DNA of 64,000 nucleotides from Leptospira sp. GTDB taxonomy: Bacteria > Spirochaetota > Leptospiria > Leptospirales > Leptospiraceae. The DNA is taken from contig JAPZTS010000017.1 of assembly GCA_027533185.1 (NCBI GenBank), positions 75,985 through 139,984 of the forward strand. Reading direction: 5' to 3'. The position numbers and the translations under genes are program-made. Of this stretch, positions 8,170 to 16,092 are shown in pieces (positions within the stretch are counted from its first letter, which is position 1; each line of letters begins with the position of its first letter). The notes under the pieces were generated by a model that made no database searches, had not been told where the DNA came from, and was given only the letters and a program-made list of their open reading frames with translations.

Positions 8170-10373
8170 TGAACGATTTAGGAACGATTTTACTTGCAGC
8201 TTCCCTTGCTCTCCTGATTTTTTCGGCCACCCAAACTATTTTTGGAATTCTAAAAAAAGAACGAAAGGCGATTGAGCTGGGTCGATTGGCTCTTATGACC
8301 AACCCCCTTCTCATAGGCCTTAGTTTTTTGGTTTTACTGACGCTCCTTGTTCGATCCGACTATAGCAATTATTATGTGGTGATGCATTCTAGCGAACATT
8401 TGCCTCTATTCTATAAAATGACATCTATTTGGTCGGGATCATCAGGGTCTTTACTTTTTTGGAATTTGATTTTAAACGTGTTCACCTTTATCGTGTTATG
8501 GCAGACTCGTAAATCTATTGAAGATCGTATTCCCATGATGAATTTGATTTTGGCAATACTTTCAGGCTTCTTTTCTTACCTTGCTGTATTTTATGCGGAT
8601 GCACAACCTTTCCGTGAATTTGTTCCTGAGGCGGCGGCAGGTCGCGGCCTCAATCCACTTTTGCAACATTGGGCAATGATCATCCATCCACCTATTCTAT
8701 ACATAGGTTACGTGAGTATTTCGATTCCATTTGCAATTGCAATGTCTGCCCTTGTGAGTGGAAAACTTTCTGATGATTGGATGAAATTTATCCGAAAGTG
8801 GACATTGTTTTCCTGGTTCTTTTTGGGTACTGGAATCCTACTAGGTTCCAAATGGGCGTACGAAGAACTCGGTTGGGGTGGATACTGGGCTTGGGATCCC
8901 GTAGAAAATGCGTCACTGATGCCCTGGTTACTCACAAGTGCGTTCGTACACTCAGTTGTGATCCAAGAACGCCGAGGGATGTTGAAATTTTGGAATATGC
9001 TTCTCATCATTTTAGCATTCCATTTCAGTTTGCTTGGAACTTGGATTACAAGATCCGGTGTCTTGGAAGGACCACATAGCTTCTCTAAGTCGACTATTGG
9101 AACTCCTTTTATCATTTATATAATCGGTAGTTTTTTGTTTTTTACAGGATTTGTAATTTACCGACGAAACTCACTCAAACCAGAACGAGAACTGGAAGCC
9201 ATTACTTCAAAAGAAGGAAGTTTCTTATTAAACAATTTTTTATTGGTATTGGCAACTTCTGCGATTTTACTTGGCGTGTTTTCGCCATTGCTCTATGGAA
9301 AAGAATTTAAAGCGCCATGGTTTAATTCTTGGGGAGTGCCTTCTGGCATCTTCTTACTCTTGTTAATGGGTGGGGCACCACTTCTTGCATGGCGAAAGGG
9401 TGCTGGGGCTGTATTTTTTTCCACTCTATTCAAGCCCTTTCTCTTTGGGATTTTTGGCGGAATTGTTTATATAGTGTTTTACTCGCAAAATTTTACCGTA
9501 CCCGATTCAAAGTATGGAGATATTCTGGCAGAAATCTATTCCGTACTCACTGTGGCTGTTGGATCTTTTACAATCGCAGGGATCGTACAAGAATACTACA
9601 GAGGAATTCGAGCAAAAAAAGAAGCTTCAGGCGACCTAAATTGGTTTCAGGCTGGAATACAACTCCTTTTGCAAAACAAACGGCGGTATGGTGGTTACTT
9701 AGTTCATTTCTCTCTGGTATTAATTTTCATTGGTTATGCGGGAAATGCCTTTAAGATAAATACTTCTGTTCGATTCTTTTACAACCTAATGCCGCCTACT
9801 TCTGATGAAGTAGTCTATGTATCGGCCGACAAAGCAATTGTAGCAGGTTACCAAATAGAAGCTTCCACTTTAAAGATCAAACCAGTTATGATCTCGGGCG
9901 AAACAGGAGAACCTTCAATACAGAATATCATCGTTTCTAAAGAAGGAAGTTTCAATATACTCCGTGGGACAAAACTGGAAGGAAATCTTATAACGGAACG
10001 CAGGTTTTACCCGCAAATCTCTCACCTAACGGGAAATTTCGAAACACATATCCCAACGAGTGAACCTGCGATACTTTCGTTGCCTAAAGAAGATTTTTAC
10101 ATACAATTGGGAGCCTTAGAACATTCTGATTTACGATCCGAAAATCCAGATCTACCACTCTTATTTATGAACTATTACTTTAATGGAAACACTAGTGAAG
10201 AAAAATTGAAATCTTTCCTTCAATTCCCAACAGAGATTGTTGCCAACCTGGAAATATGGGTCAACCCACTTGTGAAATTGATTTGGCTAGGATCCCTGCT
10301 TTACTTTATCACTGGTGTTTTTCTCCTACTTCCACTAGGTGAGGGTAAGAAAAAAGCAGGCTCTAATGCATAA
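8169..10373 (+). CDS. ccmF: Cytochrome c heme lyase subunit CcmF
   Basis: A 734-residue polytopic membrane protein of the heme-handling family that ligates heme to apocytochrome c. The Trp-rich WWD motif is at about 229-250 (WGGYWAWDPVEN) and an expected heme-ligand His lies in IIHPPILY (H173). Many transmembrane helices flank a large periplasmic region at about 540-680 before the last helix. It is longer than the usual ~650 residues. Start codon overlaps the ccmE stop; the ccmH-like gene starts inside its last codons. ccmABC and ccmG are not in the window. Confidence 0.93.
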   Translation: MNDLGTILLAASLALLIFSATQTIFGILKKERKAIELGRLALMTNPLLIGLSFLVLLTLLVRSDYSNYYVVMHSSEHLPLFYKMTSIWSGSSGSLLFWNLILNVFTFIVLWQTRKSIEDRIPMMNLILAILSGFFSYLAVFYADAQPFREFVPEAAAGRGLNPLLQHWAMIIHPPILYIGYVSISIPFAIAMSALVSGKLSDDWMKFIRKWTLFSWFFLGTGILLGSKWAYEELGWGGYWAWDPVENASLMPWLLTSAFVHSVVIQERRGMLKFWNMLLIILAFHFSLLGTWITRSGVLEGPHSFSKSTIGTPFIIYIIGSFLFFTGFVIYRRNSLKPERELEAITSKEGSFLLNNFLLVLATSAILLGVFSPLLYGKEFKAPWFNSWGVPSGIFLLLLMGGAPLLAWRKGAGAVFFSTLFKPFLFGIFGGIVYIVFYSQNFTVPDSKYGDILAEIYSVLTVAVGSFTIAGIVQEYYRGIRAKKEASGDLNWFQAGIQLLLQNKRRYGGYLVHFSLVLIFIGYAGNAFKINTSVRFFYNLMPPTSDEVVYVSADKAIVAGYQIEASTLKIKPVMISGETGEPSIQNIIVSKEGSFNILRGTKLEGNLITERRFYPQISHLTGNFETHIPTSEPAILSLPKEDFYIQLGALEHSDLRSENPDLPLLFMNYYFNGNTSEEKLKSFLQFPTEIVANLEIWVNPLVKLIWLGSLLYFITGVFLLLPLGEGKKKAGSNA

Positions 10374-10956
10374 AACAGTCTCTAAGGCGGTTGTTTTTTT
10401 TATACTCTGTTTGCAGGTGCAACCAGTTATTCCGCAATCAACAACAACTTCCTTGAAAGAGGAAGCCCACATCCAAACATTTCTCCGCGTAACTGAAAAG
10501 ATTCGGTGTATTTGCCTACCAAGTCTTCCGATTCAATCTTGTTCATTTAATATGTGTTCGGCTTCCGCTTACTTAAAAACTTTTATCGAAAATAGAATTC
10601 GAGAAGGTATGTCCGAAGAAGAAATCCTACAAAAGATGGAAAATGGATTTGGAGAAGGGATTCTGGAGGATTCTGTTGTAAAACACTTCAGAGAAAACGG
10701 AAACGGGAGTATAGTTGATTCTATCGTTTTTGGTTTTGGTCCAAAAATTCTGGCAAAACCAGACGGAACTTGGATTAACTTGAGTTTAATGGCGATTGCA
10801 TTACTGGGTCTATTTTTAATCTACCGCTATGGCTCAAAAAAAATAAGGATGCGAGAAACAGAGGTCACAGACAGAATCCGAAGAAAATCGACTACTATGA
10901 GCACGGAAGAGATCCAAAAAAAAATAAATCAATTAGAATCTAATGATTCTCTTTGA
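10366..10956 (+). CDS. CcmH-like cytochrome c biogenesis protein with atypical Cys pattern
   Basis: Position after ccmF and the layout (signal peptide, short Cys-bearing helical domain, C-terminal transmembrane helix near 145-165, charged tail) match CcmH/CycL, the thiol-handling partner of the heme lyase. The expected LRCxxCQ is replaced by IRCIC (C48, C50) followed by C59 and C64; the following helix FIENRIREGMSEEEIL is CcmH-like. The ATG at 10366 overlaps the ccmF end by 8 bp; a GTG at 10339 is an alternative. The 3' end overlaps the convergent bioF by 17 bp. Family is inferred from context plus moderate resemblance. Confidence 0.65.
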   Translation: MHKTVSKAVVFFILCLQVQPVIPQSTTTSLKEEAHIQTFLRVTEKIRCICLPSLPIQSCSFNMCSASAYLKTFIENRIREGMSEEEILQKMENGFGEGILEDSVVKHFRENGNGSIVDSIVFGFGPKILAKPDGTWINLSLMAIALLGLFLIYRYGSKKIRMRETEVTDRIRRKSTTMSTEEIQKKINQLESNDSL

Positions 10957-12094
10957 TAGTTTTAAATATTTCTAACAGTTCTTCCACCTGAATCGAGGTA
11001 ATCTTTGCATTAAAACTAATTCGCAGTCTAGCTGTTTCCACTGTGGGGGGACGAATGGCGCGAATATCAAAACCTTTGGCCTGTAAAATTTCGGCAGTTG
11101 CAAGTGCATCGGCTTCAGAATCCATGAGAACCGGAATGATTTGAGAGACAGAGTCGGTAGTTTTGTACCCCATTTCATTCATTCGTTTTTTAAATATAGA
11201 TGCAAGTTCAAGTGTAGTCTGACGCTCTAAATCCATTTTTGAAAGTAAATCTAAGGCATAAAACGCAAGATGCGGTATTAACGGTGGCAAAGATGTAGAA
11301 AAAATAAAAGGACGCATAACATTCACAAGATGATCTCTTCCTAGTTTAGACGTAGCAATGATTCCGCCAAATAGTCCTAAAGATTTACCAAGAGTATATA
11401 CACGATATTCTATCTGTTCAATTTCTTCTTTAGATAATTGATCATATACCAAACCCCGTCCATTTTTCCCAAAAAGGCCAAAGGAATGAGCCTCATCTAA
11501 GACCAGAACAAATCCGTAATGTTTTTTGAGACGAAGAAGCCTCTTTAAATCAGGTATATCCCCATCCATACTAAAAACTGTCTCCGTCACAACAATCTTT
11601 CGTTTGTCCTTCTCCTTTTCATTCTCTTCCGCTTTTTGCAATAAAACTTCTAAATGGTCTAAATCGAGATGGTTAAAATATTTTTTGATAGCACCACTGA
11701 TTCGAATCCCATCCAAAATTGATGCATGGTTCAATCGGTCCGAAAAAATGATCGTTTGAGGATTTCCTATTGCATCAATGAGCCCTGCATTTGCTACATA
11801 GCCGGTATTTACGACGAGACTTGCTTCCGCTCCAATGAAATCTGCAAAAGAGGATTCAAATCGTTCAAGTTCTTCAGAATTTCCTCTCACCAAACGAGAA
11901 GCAGTTGATCCAATTCGATTAAAGTAGTCAAATGACTCTGCATGTTTCCATAAAGTAGAATTGGAGGCAAGACCAAGATAATCATTTGAACAAAAATCAA
12001 TTCCCTTGTAAGTTTTTGTTTCTCTAAATCTATTTTTGTTTTTAATAGATAAAAGTTCTTTTGAAATGCTATCCCAGAAAGGTTCCACTTTCAC
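10940..12094 (-). CDS. bioF: 8-amino-7-oxononanoate synthase-like alpha-oxoamine synthase
   Basis: A PLP enzyme of the AONS/KBL/ALAS family. BioF condenses pimeloyl-ACP or -CoA with alanine in biotin synthesis. Visible motifs: FCSNDYLG near the N-terminus, His123 (SDRLNHASI), DEAHSFG at 200-206 and the PLP lysine in TLGKSLG (K237). At 384 residues it matches BioF length. Start is GTG. KBL (threonine pathway) is the main alternative; the short form favours BioF. No other biotin gene is adjacent. Confidence 0.8.
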   Translation of the reverse strand: MKVEPFWDSISKELLSIKNKNRFRETKTYKGIDFCSNDYLGLASNSTLWKHAESFDYFNRIGSTASRLVRGNSEELERFESSFADFIGAEASLVVNTGYVANAGLIDAIGNPQTIIFSDRLNHASILDGIRISGAIKKYFNHLDLDHLEVLLQKAEENEKEKDKRKIVVTETVFSMDGDIPDLKRLLRLKKHYGFVLVLDEAHSFGLFGKNGRGLVYDQLSKEEIEQIEYRVYTLGKSLGLFGGIIATSKLGRDHLVNVMRPFIFSTSLPPLIPHLAFYALDLLSKMDLERQTTLELASIFKKRMNEMGYKTTDSVSQIIPVLMDSEADALATAEILQAKGFDIRAIRPPTVETARLRISFNAKITSIQVEELLEIFKTIKENH

Positions 12095-12172
12095 TAAGAT
12101 TGAATAAGCTTTTATTTTTCCGAATTATTTTTTTCTTCCAAAAATTCAATCAAACAAGGAAAAGTTCTGGTT

Positions 12173-12901
12173 ATGGAAAAACTCAGCTTGGCTGTTCTAG
12201 AAAGGATTCAATCTGCAAAGTCGATCGTAACAATTACAGGAGCTGGTATCTCACAAGAAAGTGGAATTCCAACGTTTCGAGGGGAAGGAGGCTATTGGAA
12301 AACCTACAGAGCGGAAGATCTTGCAACGCCTGAGGCTTTTAGGAAGAACCCGAGTCTAGTTTGGGAGTGGTACGATTATAGAAGAGAGATATGTAAAAAG
12401 GCAATTCCAAATGAAGGACACAAAACACTTGTAAAATTAGAGGCTATTGTTCCTAATTTCTTTCTAATCACTCAAAATGTTGACAATCTCCACAACCGAG
12501 CGAGCAGCAAAAACTATGCCGAAATCCATGGAAATATCTTTTTTTCCCGCTGTACTAAGTGTCAGAGAATTGCACCAATAGAAGAAAGTCACAACAACCA
12601 AGACCATTTGAAATATTGTACATCTTGTAATGGATTGTTACGTCCGCATATCGTTTGGTTTGGCGAAAGTTATGATTCAAATCTATTAGATCTTTGCTTC
12701 CATCATTTAGAAAAAGCCGAAATTGTTTTGGTCGTTGGTACTAGCGGAGCGGTTTCTATGCCACAGGCTATGGCGAGTCACGCACAAAACCATGGCGCTT
12801 TTCTTGTCGAAATCAACCCGGAACATTCGAGTATGACAGGAATGATGGATATCTTTTTACAAGGAAAGGCAGGGGAAATCCTTCCAAAACTTATCGCCTA
12901 A
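12173..12901 (+). CDS. cobB: Sir2-family NAD-dependent protein deacylase
   Basis: A sirtuin that removes acyl groups from protein lysines using NAD+. GAGIS at 23-27, FRG at 35-37, QNVD at 101-104 and catalytic His119 (EIHG) are present, and four zinc cysteines are at 127, 130, 149 and 152. Tyr67-x-x-Arg70 matches the YxxR pair of SIRT5-like class III enzymes, which bind succinyl or malonyl lysine, so desuccinylase activity is plausible. 242 residues, complete. Divergent from bioF. Confidence 0.9.
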   Translation: MEKLSLAVLERIQSAKSIVTITGAGISQESGIPTFRGEGGYWKTYRAEDLATPEAFRKNPSLVWEWYDYRREICKKAIPNEGHKTLVKLEAIVPNFFLITQNVDNLHNRASSKNYAEIHGNIFFSRCTKCQRIAPIEESHNNQDHLKYCTSCNGLLRPHIVWFGESYDSNLLDLCFHHLEKAEIVLVVGTSGAVSMPQAMASHAQNHGAFLVEINPEHSSMTGMMDIFLQGKAGEILPKLIA

Positions 12902-12943
12902 CCTGAAAGCAATTGAATTTCAATTAAAAAACACGAGTATCTT

Positions 12944-13300
12944 ATGTTAACAATTCTTCTTTTATTATTTTCCAATCTATTTATGACGTTTGCTTGGTAC
13001 GGCCATTTAAAATATCTCAAAACTTCAAATATGTTTTCTATCATTCTTATCTCTTGGGGCATCGCATTTTTTGAATATCTTTTAATGGTGCCTGCGAACA
13101 GAATAGGATACACAGAGTATAAATTTGAAGGCTTTCAACTAAAGATCATTCAAGAGATTATAACGATTATAATATTCATTTTATTCGCAACTGTGATATT
13201 AGGCGAAAAGATAAAATGGAATTATATAGTAAGCTTTTTTTTGATTTTACTTGCTGGCTATTTTGCATTTGCTTTTGGATCAAAGCCAAATTCGCATTAA
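12944..13300 (+). CDS. DUF486 (DMT superfamily) membrane protein
   Basis: 118 residues with four hydrophobic helices and the conserved FAWYGHLK and FEYLLMVPANRIGY segments of DUF486, a small membrane family related to drug/metabolite transporters. It follows the sirtuin by 43 bp on the same strand and overlaps the convergent coaB end by 4 bp. Transport substrate unknown. Confidence 0.8.
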   Translation: MLTILLLLFSNLFMTFAWYGHLKYLKTSNMFSIILISWGIAFFEYLLMVPANRIGYTEYKFEGFQLKIIQEIITIIIFILFATVILGEKIKWNYIVSFFLILLAGYFAFAFGSKPNSH

Positions 13301-13986
13301 CTCTGGAGAATGAATTTTTTGTAGAGAAATGAGACGATCTCTTTCGCAATATTCTCTTTGGATTGAGAGTTTATTTCTAAAGCCAATCCTTCCGAACCAA
13401 AGATTTTTACGGAAGAATTCACCTCACCAAACCCCTTCCCCTCGCCAACATAATTGCCTACAATATAGTGAAGGCCTTTGCGTATCAGTTTACCCTTTGC
13501 ATGTTCTTCTAATTTTTCCGTTTCAGCGGCAAAACCAATCCGAATACAATTCTGAATCTTATGGAACTCGACGTAATTTCTAACCTGTTCGAGAATATCA
13601 GGATTTTCCTCAAGCTCTAATAACAATCCTTGCGATGTTTCCGATTTATCTTTTTTAATTTTATTTTTTGCAGTCATGATGGGACGAAAATCTGCTGGGG
13701 CAGCCGCCATTAAAAGCAAACAATTATCTGATATAAAATTTAAAACTGCATCCCTAAGTTGGAAAGTAGTATCGACATATACATTATTAGATGCTCCATC
13801 GACCATCGAATATTTTTCCAAAGTATTGCCATGAATATAAATCACTTCGGGAACAAGACCGAGAAAAGACTTGGTAATCTCAAATCCCATTTTCCCTGAG
13901 GAAGCATTGGATATATAACGAACAGGATCAATCCATTCTCTTGTTGGCCCAGAGGTTATGATGACGCGATTTATTGGGTGTTTCAT
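13297..13986 (-). CDS. coaB: Phosphopantothenate-cysteine ligase (separate CoaB)
   Basis: Joins cysteine to 4'-phosphopantothenate in coenzyme A synthesis. The N-terminus carries the family signature [17 protein letters not shown] followed by [15 protein letters not shown] and IGFAAETE are also typical. In most bacteria this domain is fused behind CoaC; here it is a separate 229-residue gene whose ATG overlaps the coaC stop (ATGA), so the two are translationally coupled. Confidence 0.9.
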   Translation of the reverse strand: MKHPINRVIITSGPTREWIDPVRYISNASSGKMGFEITKSFLGLVPEVIYIHGNTLEKYSMVDGASNNVYVDTTFQLRDAVLNFISDNCLLLMAAAPADFRPIMTAKNKIKKDKSETSQGLLLELEENPDILEQVRNYVEFHKIQNCIRIGFAAETEKLEEHAKGKLIRKGLHYIVGNYVGEGKGFGEVNSSVKIFGSEGLALEINSQSKENIAKEIVSFLYKKFILQS

Positions 13987-14513
13987 ACTTGCGATTTGTG
14001 CAATTGTATAATCTTTTCCATTATTAAATCAACGGAAGCTAGTTTTCCATAACCTTCGTCGCCACAAACAACAACACCTTTGTCCGGAGTAACAATCTTT
14101 ACTCCATCTAACTCAAGTTGTGCTAAATTTCTTTGTGTTGCCTTATGAGAATACATTCCAGGATTCATGGAGGGAGCAACAAGAACTGGACAAGTACAAG
14201 CTAGATATGTCGAAGAAACTAAGTCATCTGCGATTCCGTTTGCCAATTTTCCTAGAGTATTTGCGGAACAAGGCACAACAGCAAAAACAGATGCTAAATT
14301 TTTGATTTCTATGTGAGCCATCCCAGTATCAAATTCATCAACTCGAACGGATTTTCCTGTGAGTGCCTCAAACGTAATTTTTCCCACAAAATTTGTTGCA
14401 TTTTTAGTCATAATGACACGAACAGGGAAACCTTCTTTGGTCAAATTGCGAACAAGCTCACAAGATTTATAGGCTGCTATCGATCCGGTAACGGCAATTA
14501 CGATTTCTTTCAA
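13983..14513 (-). CDS. coaC: Phosphopantothenoylcysteine decarboxylase (separate CoaC)
   Basis: FMN-dependent decarboxylation of phosphopantothenoylcysteine, the step after CoaB. Motifs: GSIAAYK at 10-16, catalytic His67 (GMAHIEI), the NPGM segment at 117-120 and the flap cysteine C150 (VVCGDEG). At 176 residues it is the CoaC domain alone. Start is TTG directly after the TAG stop of the upstream transporter gene, in the order CorC-like, coaC, coaB. Confidence 0.9.
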   Translation of the reverse strand: MKEIVIAVTGSIAAYKSCELVRNLTKEGFPVRVIMTKNATNFVGKITFEALTGKSVRVDEFDTGMAHIEIKNLASVFAVVPCSANTLGKLANGIADDLVSSTYLACTCPVLVAPSMNPGMYSHKATQRNLAQLELDGVKIVTPDKGVVVCGDEGYGKLASVDLIMEKIIQLHKSQV

Positions 14514-15884
14514 CTAACGGTCCTCAAGCGAAAGTTCTTTCTCAAATTCGGCGTCGGTTTCTTCATCACCTTTAGGGGTAAACACGATTGTGAGAATTTT
14601 GTTCCCATCCATTTTTTTCACTTTTAAATAACCTTTTTTGATCCGAACAACACTCCCTTCTTGTGGCATATCTTCATTTTTTTCCATAAAGTATCCCGCA
14701 ATTGTTCGAACCTCTTCCATATCAGATGGTTCTTCACCTTCTAAAATTTCTGTTAGGCTATCTAATTCGGCTTCCCCATCTAAGATAATCGTCTTTGATT
14801 TTTTATTTAAAGGAGTTTTGTTTTTGTCATCTGCATCCGTTTCGTCACGGATCTCACCAAAAAATTCTTCGATAATATCCTCGAGCGTTAGCAATCCAGA
14901 AACGCCACCATATTCATCTATAACGATACCCATATGTTGCTTCTTTTCTCGAAGTTTAGTCATAACCTTCTCGATGGACATGGACTCCGGTACTTTCACA
15001 AAATCCTTTTCCATAAGTGCCGTAATCTTTTCTTTTTTACCTTTACTGGATGTATGTGCAGCCTGCCACTTTAAGTATTTTTGTACATGAATGATGCCAA
15101 CAATTTTATCCAAAGTTTGGTCATAAACAGGGTAACGGGAAAAATTATGTTCAGCAATCAGCGGTAACAACTTATCAATCGTCGAATCATGCGGAATTCC
15201 AACGATAGATAGTCGATGCGTCATAACATCCCTTGCCGTATGTTCCGAAAAATCAAACGTCTTTTGGATGAGTTGCATTTCGGAATTATCGATACGACCT
15301 TGCTTACGTTGTTCTTCAATGATGATCATCAATTCTTCGGCAGAGTGAACATATTTGTCCCCAGTCCTCTGAAGTCTAAATATGGTTAGGACTCCGCCAG
15401 CGAGCCGGTTCATCACAAATGTTACAGGGAAAAAGAGATAATAAAAAAGCCACATAGGCACAGAAACAGATAGAGCGATGGTTTCCGTATTTTGAATGGC
15501 CAATGTCTTAGGGACCAATTCTCCCAAAATAACATGAAGTAAGGTGATGAGAGTAAATGAAACGCCAATGGCGATACTATGAATTGTGATCGGGTCTAAT
15601 TGAAAACCCAAAACAGCTACAATCCCGACGACAATACCAGCAAACAAAGATTCGCCGATCCAACCTAAAAGTAGACTTGCAATCGTTATCCCGACTTGGC
15701 AGACAGAAAGCATATCATCAATTTTTGAAACTGCTTTTTTTGTGACAAGAGCCATGGAACGATTCTCTTTTACGAGTTCTTCCAATCGGGATGGTCGAAT
15801 GGAGACCATTGCAAATTCTGCCGCTACAAAAAAGCCATTGATAAAGACTAAAAGAAAAATGAGAAAGATGCCGAGAAGCTCCAT
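14514..15884 (-). CDS. HlyC/CorC-family transporter (CNNM + CBS pair + CorC domain)
   Basis: 456 residues: an N-terminal DUF21/CNNM transmembrane domain ([19 protein letters not shown]), then a CBS-domain pair ([35 protein letters not shown]) and a C-terminal CorC/HlyC domain. The family is linked to Mg2+/Co2+ homeostasis; the old 'hemolysin' label is historical. It is the first gene of a run with coaC and coaB. Confidence 0.88.
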   Translation of the reverse strand: MELLGIFLIFLLVFINGFFVAAEFAMVSIRPSRLEELVKENRSMALVTKKAVSKIDDMLSVCQVGITIASLLLGWIGESLFAGIVVGIVAVLGFQLDPITIHSIAIGVSFTLITLLHVILGELVPKTLAIQNTETIALSVSVPMWLFYYLFFPVTFVMNRLAGGVLTIFRLQRTGDKYVHSAEELMIIIEEQRKQGRIDNSEMQLIQKTFDFSEHTARDVMTHRLSIVGIPHDSTIDKLLPLIAEHNFSRYPVYDQTLDKIVGIIHVQKYLKWQAAHTSSKGKKEKITALMEKDFVKVPESMSIEKVMTKLREKKQHMGIVIDEYGGVSGLLTLEDIIEEFFGEIRDETDADDKNKTPLNKKSKTIILDGEAELDSLTEILEGEEPSDMEEVRTIAGYFMEKNEDMPQEGSVVRIKKGYLKVKKMDGNKILTIVFTPKGDEETDAEFEKELSLEDR

Positions 15885-16092
15885 TACGCGATCGACACCA
15901 TTACCTTAAGATTACTATCGGGGTCCATTTGTGGATGTTAAATTCTTCCTCCAAAGAAAGAGACAGTGATAAGAATGAAAGCCCTAAGTCCACTGTCGCC
16001 TAAATTTTCTTTCTTTTTAGGGAACTTCTTCCGCCTGCTTTCTCTTCATTTGGGCAGATTGTAACAATTCACCAGATTATGTCACTTATAGC

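Noticed and set aside
9329..9754. Plus-strand frame within ccmF
   Set aside because: Out of frame with the well-supported ccmF and rich in Trp/Cys/Arg as shadows usually are.
13297..14513. Frameshift splitting a fused CoaBC
   Set aside because: The ATGA overlap with complete separate domains favours natural genes, although resequencing could settle it.
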